Under the pieces are notes generated by a model. The model was not told the DNA's origin, ran no database searches, and saw only the letters and a program-made list of their open reading frames with translations. Position numbers and translations under genes: made by a program. From Hydrogenimonas thermophila (GTDB lineage: Bacteria; Campylobacterota; Campylobacteria; Campylobacterales; Hydrogenimonadaceae), in contig NZ_FOXB01000007.1 in the NCBI RefSeq assembly GCF_900115615.1, positions 1 to 64,000 on the forward strand: DNA of 64,000 nucleotides. Reading direction: 5' to 3'. Below, piece by piece: positions 61,174 to 64,000 of this stretch (its first letter is position 1; each line of letters starts with the position of its first letter).

Positions 61174-61821
61174 ATGAGAGTATATAATCTATTAAATTAT
61201 CAGGTTGAGGTAGAAAAAAGTATATTTTTAAATGCAATAAATGCGCAAAAACCGATTGCTATCACATTGGAAGGAGAGATCATCGAAGGTGAACAAAACA
61301 CCCTTCCTGCTCAACCATATATCTTTGTAGGTAAACCAAAATCACTTGTTGGATCAACACTGATCAAACCTACACCACTGGCCAAAATACTTGGTGACGA
61401 TTATGAAGTAAAAGATAATGGCAATAAAATTTCTATATATGCTGGACGAGCTTGGCAAGAAGTTTTAAAAGCAAATGAACCTTTCTACCTATATCACGAT
61501 GGTACAAGTGATGGAATAACAGAGTTTTCAGATAAAGAGCTTGATGATCTAATCTGGTATAGCTGTGAATTTAGTATTAATTACAGAGAAGTTGCTGAGT
61601 TTTTAGAAGAAAATCTTGAAGGAATATTAATATGTGTTGAAAGTGAGAAACCTTACCACTTTAATGGATGTGCTTATGTTGACAATATTGAAGAAGCTAG
61701 AAAAAAAGCGTTTGAATTTATAAAAGATACTTTGAAAAAGCGTATAGAAGATAAAAAGATTGAGTTAAATAATCTTGAAGATGAGGAAGAGGAAGCACTT
61801 AAGTTTTTCGGACTCATTTAA
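61174..61821 (+). CDS. Conserved-looking protein of unknown function
   Basis: A 215-residue protein that I cannot assign. It has a beta-rich first half (RVYNLLNYQVEVEKSIFLN, PYIFVGKPKSLVGSTLIKPTPL), a YLYHDGTSDGITEF turn, and a helical, acidic C-terminal third ending in a Glu/Asp-rich tail. No signal peptide or membrane helix. ATG 61174 is taken because GGAG lies upstream; an in-frame ATG 30 bases earlier is possible. Lies 84 bases after ppk2 and 101 before pyrD. Could be a soluble accessory protein. Confidence 0.65.
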   Translation: MRVYNLLNYQVEVEKSIFLNAINAQKPIAITLEGEIIEGEQNTLPAQPYIFVGKPKSLVGSTLIKPTPLAKILGDDYEVKDNGNKISIYAGRAWQEVLKANEPFYLYHDGTSDGITEFSDKELDDLIWYSCEFSINYREVAEFLEENLEGILICVESEKPYHFNGCAYVDNIEEARKKAFEFIKDTLKKRIEDKKIELNNLEDEEEEALKFFGLI

Positions 61822-61887
61822 CTAACTATTTTTGCTGCACATATTATAAATAAAGTCAAATTTAAGGGATTTTTATTTTACATCAAG

Positions 61888-61893
61888 TATAAT
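61888..61893 (+). promoter_or_regulatory. -10 element of pyrD
   Basis: TATAAT within AAGTATAATC, 30 bases upstream of ATG 61923. Confidence 0.5.
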
Positions 61894-61922
61894 CAGCAAA
61901 AATTAAATAAAGAGAAAATATT

Positions 61923-62981
61923 ATGATAAATTATGAAAAAGTTAAACCGCTATTTTTTAAACTTGATCCTGAAGATGCTCATCACTTAGTAGCTAATACT
62001 CTTCAAATTGGGGAATTAATTCCTCAACTTTTTAATCCATTCATTAAGAGGAATTTTGTAGATGATGAGCGACTGCATCAAGAGATATTTGGATGTAAAT
62101 TTCTAAATCCTGTTGGTTTGGCAGCAGGATTTGACAAAGATGCTGAAATGATCCGCTCAATGACGGCATTGGGATTTGGGTACACAGAAGTTGGAACAGT
62201 TACGCCAAAGCCACAACCTGGAAATCCAAAACCAAGACTTTGGCGGCATGTTAAAGAAGAGAGCCTGCAAAATGCTATGGGCTTTAACAACAAAGGAAGC
62301 TTCTATATGCAAAAGAAGCTTAAAAAACGCTACCCTTATGTAACACCAATTGGAGTTAATATTGGAAAAAACAAAGTAACTCCTGAAAATGAAGCTTTAA
62401 AAGATTATGAGCACGGAATTAAAGCATTTAGAGAGCTTTGTGATTATCTTGTAATCAATATATCATCACCAAACACCCCTGGACTTCGCAATCTACAAAA
62501 TGAAACTTTTATAGATGCACTTTTTGATATGGCAAAATCTCTTACAAATAAGCCAATTTTACTAAAAATTGCCCCTGATATGAGCAAAGAACAAGCAGTG
62601 GCACTATGTAGTAAAGCAGTTGAAGCTGGAGCAGATGGTATTATAGCAACAAATACAAGTATAGACTATTCGCTTGTTAAAGAGCCTAAAGATGTTGGTG
62701 GTATCAGCGGTCGTGTTATTAGAGACAAAAGTTTTGAAATATTTGATGCCATAGCTGATGAACTTTATGGAAAAACTGTTCTTATCTCAGTTGGCGGCAT
62801 AGATAGTGGTTATGAAGCCTATAGACGTATCCGTGCAGGAGCTAACTTGGTACAAGTTTTAACTGGACTCATCTTTAAAGGTCCGGAAATTGCCGGTAAT
62901 ATCAACCGAACACTTTTAAAACTTTTAGAAAAAGATGGTTTTAAGAATATAACAGAGGCAATTGGAGCCGACAGAAAATGA
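61923..62981 (+). CDS. pyrD: Dihydroorotate dehydrogenase (quinone), class 2
   Basis: PyrD oxidises dihydroorotate to orotate in pyrimidine synthesis, passing electrons to membrane quinones. The 352-residue protein has the class 2 N-terminal helical extension, NPVGLAAGFDKDAEMI, YTEVGTVTPKPQPGNPKPRL, LVINISSPNTPGLRNLQN with the catalytic serine, ADGIIATNTSI and LISVGGIDSG. Normal length. Its stop overlaps the M16 peptidase start (ATGA). Confidence 0.96.
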   Translation: MINYEKVKPLFFKLDPEDAHHLVANTLQIGELIPQLFNPFIKRNFVDDERLHQEIFGCKFLNPVGLAAGFDKDAEMIRSMTALGFGYTEVGTVTPKPQPGNPKPRLWRHVKEESLQNAMGFNNKGSFYMQKKLKKRYPYVTPIGVNIGKNKVTPENEALKDYEHGIKAFRELCDYLVINISSPNTPGLRNLQNETFIDALFDMAKSLTNKPILLKIAPDMSKEQAVALCSKAVEAGADGIIATNTSIDYSLVKEPKDVGGISGRVIRDKSFEIFDAIADELYGKTVLISVGGIDSGYEAYRRIRAGANLVQVLTGLIFKGPEIAGNINRTLLKLLEKDGFKNITEAIGADRK

Positions 62982-64000
62982 ACTTAAAAAAAATATTCAC
63001 TCTTTACATTTCACTACTTATTTTATCAACAGGAGCCCTAATGGCAAGTAATCTACCTAAGTACTATACAAAAACCCTGAAAAACGGCCTTAAAATTGTC
63101 GTTATCCCTCTTAAAAATGAGAGTGAGGTTATTACAACCGATGTCTTCTACAAGGTAGGAAGTCGAAATGAAGTAATGGGAAAAAGCGGTATTGCCCATA
63201 TGCTAGAACATATGAACTTCAAATCTACAAAAAATATGGAAGCTGGTGAATTTGACAAGATTGTCAAACGTTTTGGAGGTATAGATAATGCTTCTACAGG
63301 GTTTGACTATACCCACTACTTTATTAAAAGTTCGAACAAAAATCTAGATAAATCACTATCACTTTTTGCCGATATGATGGCAAATTTGAGTTTAAAAGAT
63401 GAAGAGTTTCAACCTGAAAGAAAAGTTGTCGCTGAAGAGAGACGCTGGAGAACCGACAATAATCCGGTAGGTTACCTATATTTCCGCCTTTTTAACAATG
63501 CTTATATTTATCATCCATACCATTGGACACCAATCGGTTTTATGAATGATATTTTAAACTGGAGCATAGAAGATATCCGCAATTTCCATAAAACATACTA
63601 TCAACCAAAAAATGCCATTATTGTTGTAGCAGGCGATATAGAGCCGGAAACTGTTTTTGAAGCAGCTAAGAAACATTTTGAAAAGATTGAAAACTGCTGT
63701 GACATTCCTGAAGTTCATGCAAAAGAACCAGAACCAGATGGTCCAAAACGAGTTGTTATTTACAAAGAGAGTGAAGTTGAGATAGTTGCTATCACCTTCC
63801 CTATTCCAAATTTCCAGCATGAAGACCAACCGGCACTTTCAGCACTTAGTGAACTTTTAAGTCAGGGAAAAAGTAGCCGTCTGGTTGAAGAACTTGTTGA
63901 TAAAAAGAAGATGGTAAATCAACTATATGCCTATAATATGGAGTTAAAAGATCCTGGAGTATTTCTATTTCTTGCAGTTTGTAACCCTGGTGTTAAAGCT
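62978..64000 (+). CDS. M16-family zinc peptidase (partial, runs off window)
   Basis: Only the first ~341 residues are present. After a hydrophobic N-terminal segment (IFTLYISLLILSTGALMA), a signal peptide, the zinc motif H-x-x-E-H appears as AHMLEHMNFKST, with the downstream glutamate in VVAEERRWRTDNNP. It is thus an exported or periplasmic member of the insulinase/mitochondrial-processing-peptidase family. The second domain lies beyond the window. ATG 62978 overlaps the pyrD stop by four bases, so the two are coupled. Confidence 0.9.
   Translation, partial: MNLKKIFTLYISLLILSTGALMASNLPKYYTKTLKNGLKIVVIPLKNESEVITTDVFYKVGSRNEVMGKSGIAHMLEHMNFKSTKNMEAGEFDKIVKRFGGIDNASTGFDYTHYFIKSSNKNLDKSLSLFADMMANLSLKDEEFQPERKVVAEERRWRTDNNPVGYLYFRLFNNAYIYHPYHWTPIGFMNDILNWSIEDIRNFHKTYYQPKNAIIVVAGDIEPETVFEAAKKHFEKIENCCDIPEVHAKEPEPDGPKRVVIYKESEVEIVAITFPIPNFQHEDQPALSALSELLSQGKSSRLVEELVDKKKMVNQLYAYNMELKDPGVFLFLAVCNPGVKA

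Noticed and set aside
1-64000. rRNA, tRNA or CRISPR loci
   Set aside because: All intergenic gaps were examined and no cloverleaf, rRNA-like segment or regularly spaced repeat array was found.

Overview
The window is AT-rich, densely coded DNA from a Campylobacterota (Epsilonproteobacteria) bacterium. Evidence: the flgI-flgJ-flgM-flgN-flgK order next to rsmD, the rplI-hslV-hslU-era run, a short FlgJ without a muramidase domain, a Cts/Msh-type secretion gene set, and GATATAAT-type promoters. A complete-looking anaerobic cobamide pathway and free-standing biosynthesis genes (argG, trpC, pyrD) suggest a free-living member (Sulfurimonas/Sulfurovum-like lineages). Genus cannot be fixed from sequence alone. 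No rRNA, tRNA or CRISPR array was seen, and no gene-free stretch exceeds 300 bases.

Layout. 1-2243: 3' end of an ISAs1-type transposase abutting a truncated nuclease-helicase, plus its upstream methyltransferase; this looks like a disrupted defence-type locus. 2423-5641: leftward operon of a TrmN6-like methyltransferase, YkgJ-type Cys-cluster protein, TPR lipoprotein and trpC, closed by a strong hairpin. 5689-6402: kdsB. 6409-12152: leftward flagellar operon (receiver-like protein, rsmD, flgI, flgJ, flgM, flgN, flgK) plus a solitary OppC-like permease; flgM has its own sigma-28-type promoter. 12213-13346: flaG, fliS and a small FliT-like gene behind a sigma-28-type promoter, with no fliD between flaG and fliS. 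13402-19178: argG, a 37-residue membrane protein, an AAA/DUF4143-type ATPase behind two palindromes, a Dam-type methylase, a small membrane protein and an M3 oligopeptidase. 19223-22461: rplI-hslV-hslU-era. 22574-29787: inner-membrane, secretin, ATPase and platform genes of an Msh/Cts (type II secretion-like, DNA-uptake-like) machine, without pseudopilins. 29774-34558: UvrD-like helicase and valS, ending in a clear terminator.

34595-57897 is a leftward cobamide biosynthesis cluster. It covers cobalt entry (cbiM), insertion (cbiK), corrin-ring steps (cbiL, C, D, ET, F, G, H), amidation (cbiA, cbiP), aminopropanol side chain (cobD, cbiB) and lower-ligand assembly (cobU, cobT, cobS, cobC). It also carries a 2Fe-2S ferredoxin, a Cys-rich protein and an aminoglycoside-phosphotransferase-fold kinase that may supply threonine phosphate. 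No cbiJ-type precorrin-6A reductase or corrinoid adenosyltransferase was recognised. The cluster is broken at several gene boundaries by co-oriented accessory modules: two Uma2-type nucleases, a HipA/HipB toxin-antitoxin pair, an ATPase-TOPRIM-like pair that looks like an anti-phage cassette, and an AAA/PD-(D/E)XK gene. This interleaving is the most unusual property of the window.

58093-64000: an EAL-CBS-GGDEF protein, a small unknown protein, PPK2, an unknown 215-residue protein, pyrD and the start of an M16 peptidase that runs off the window.
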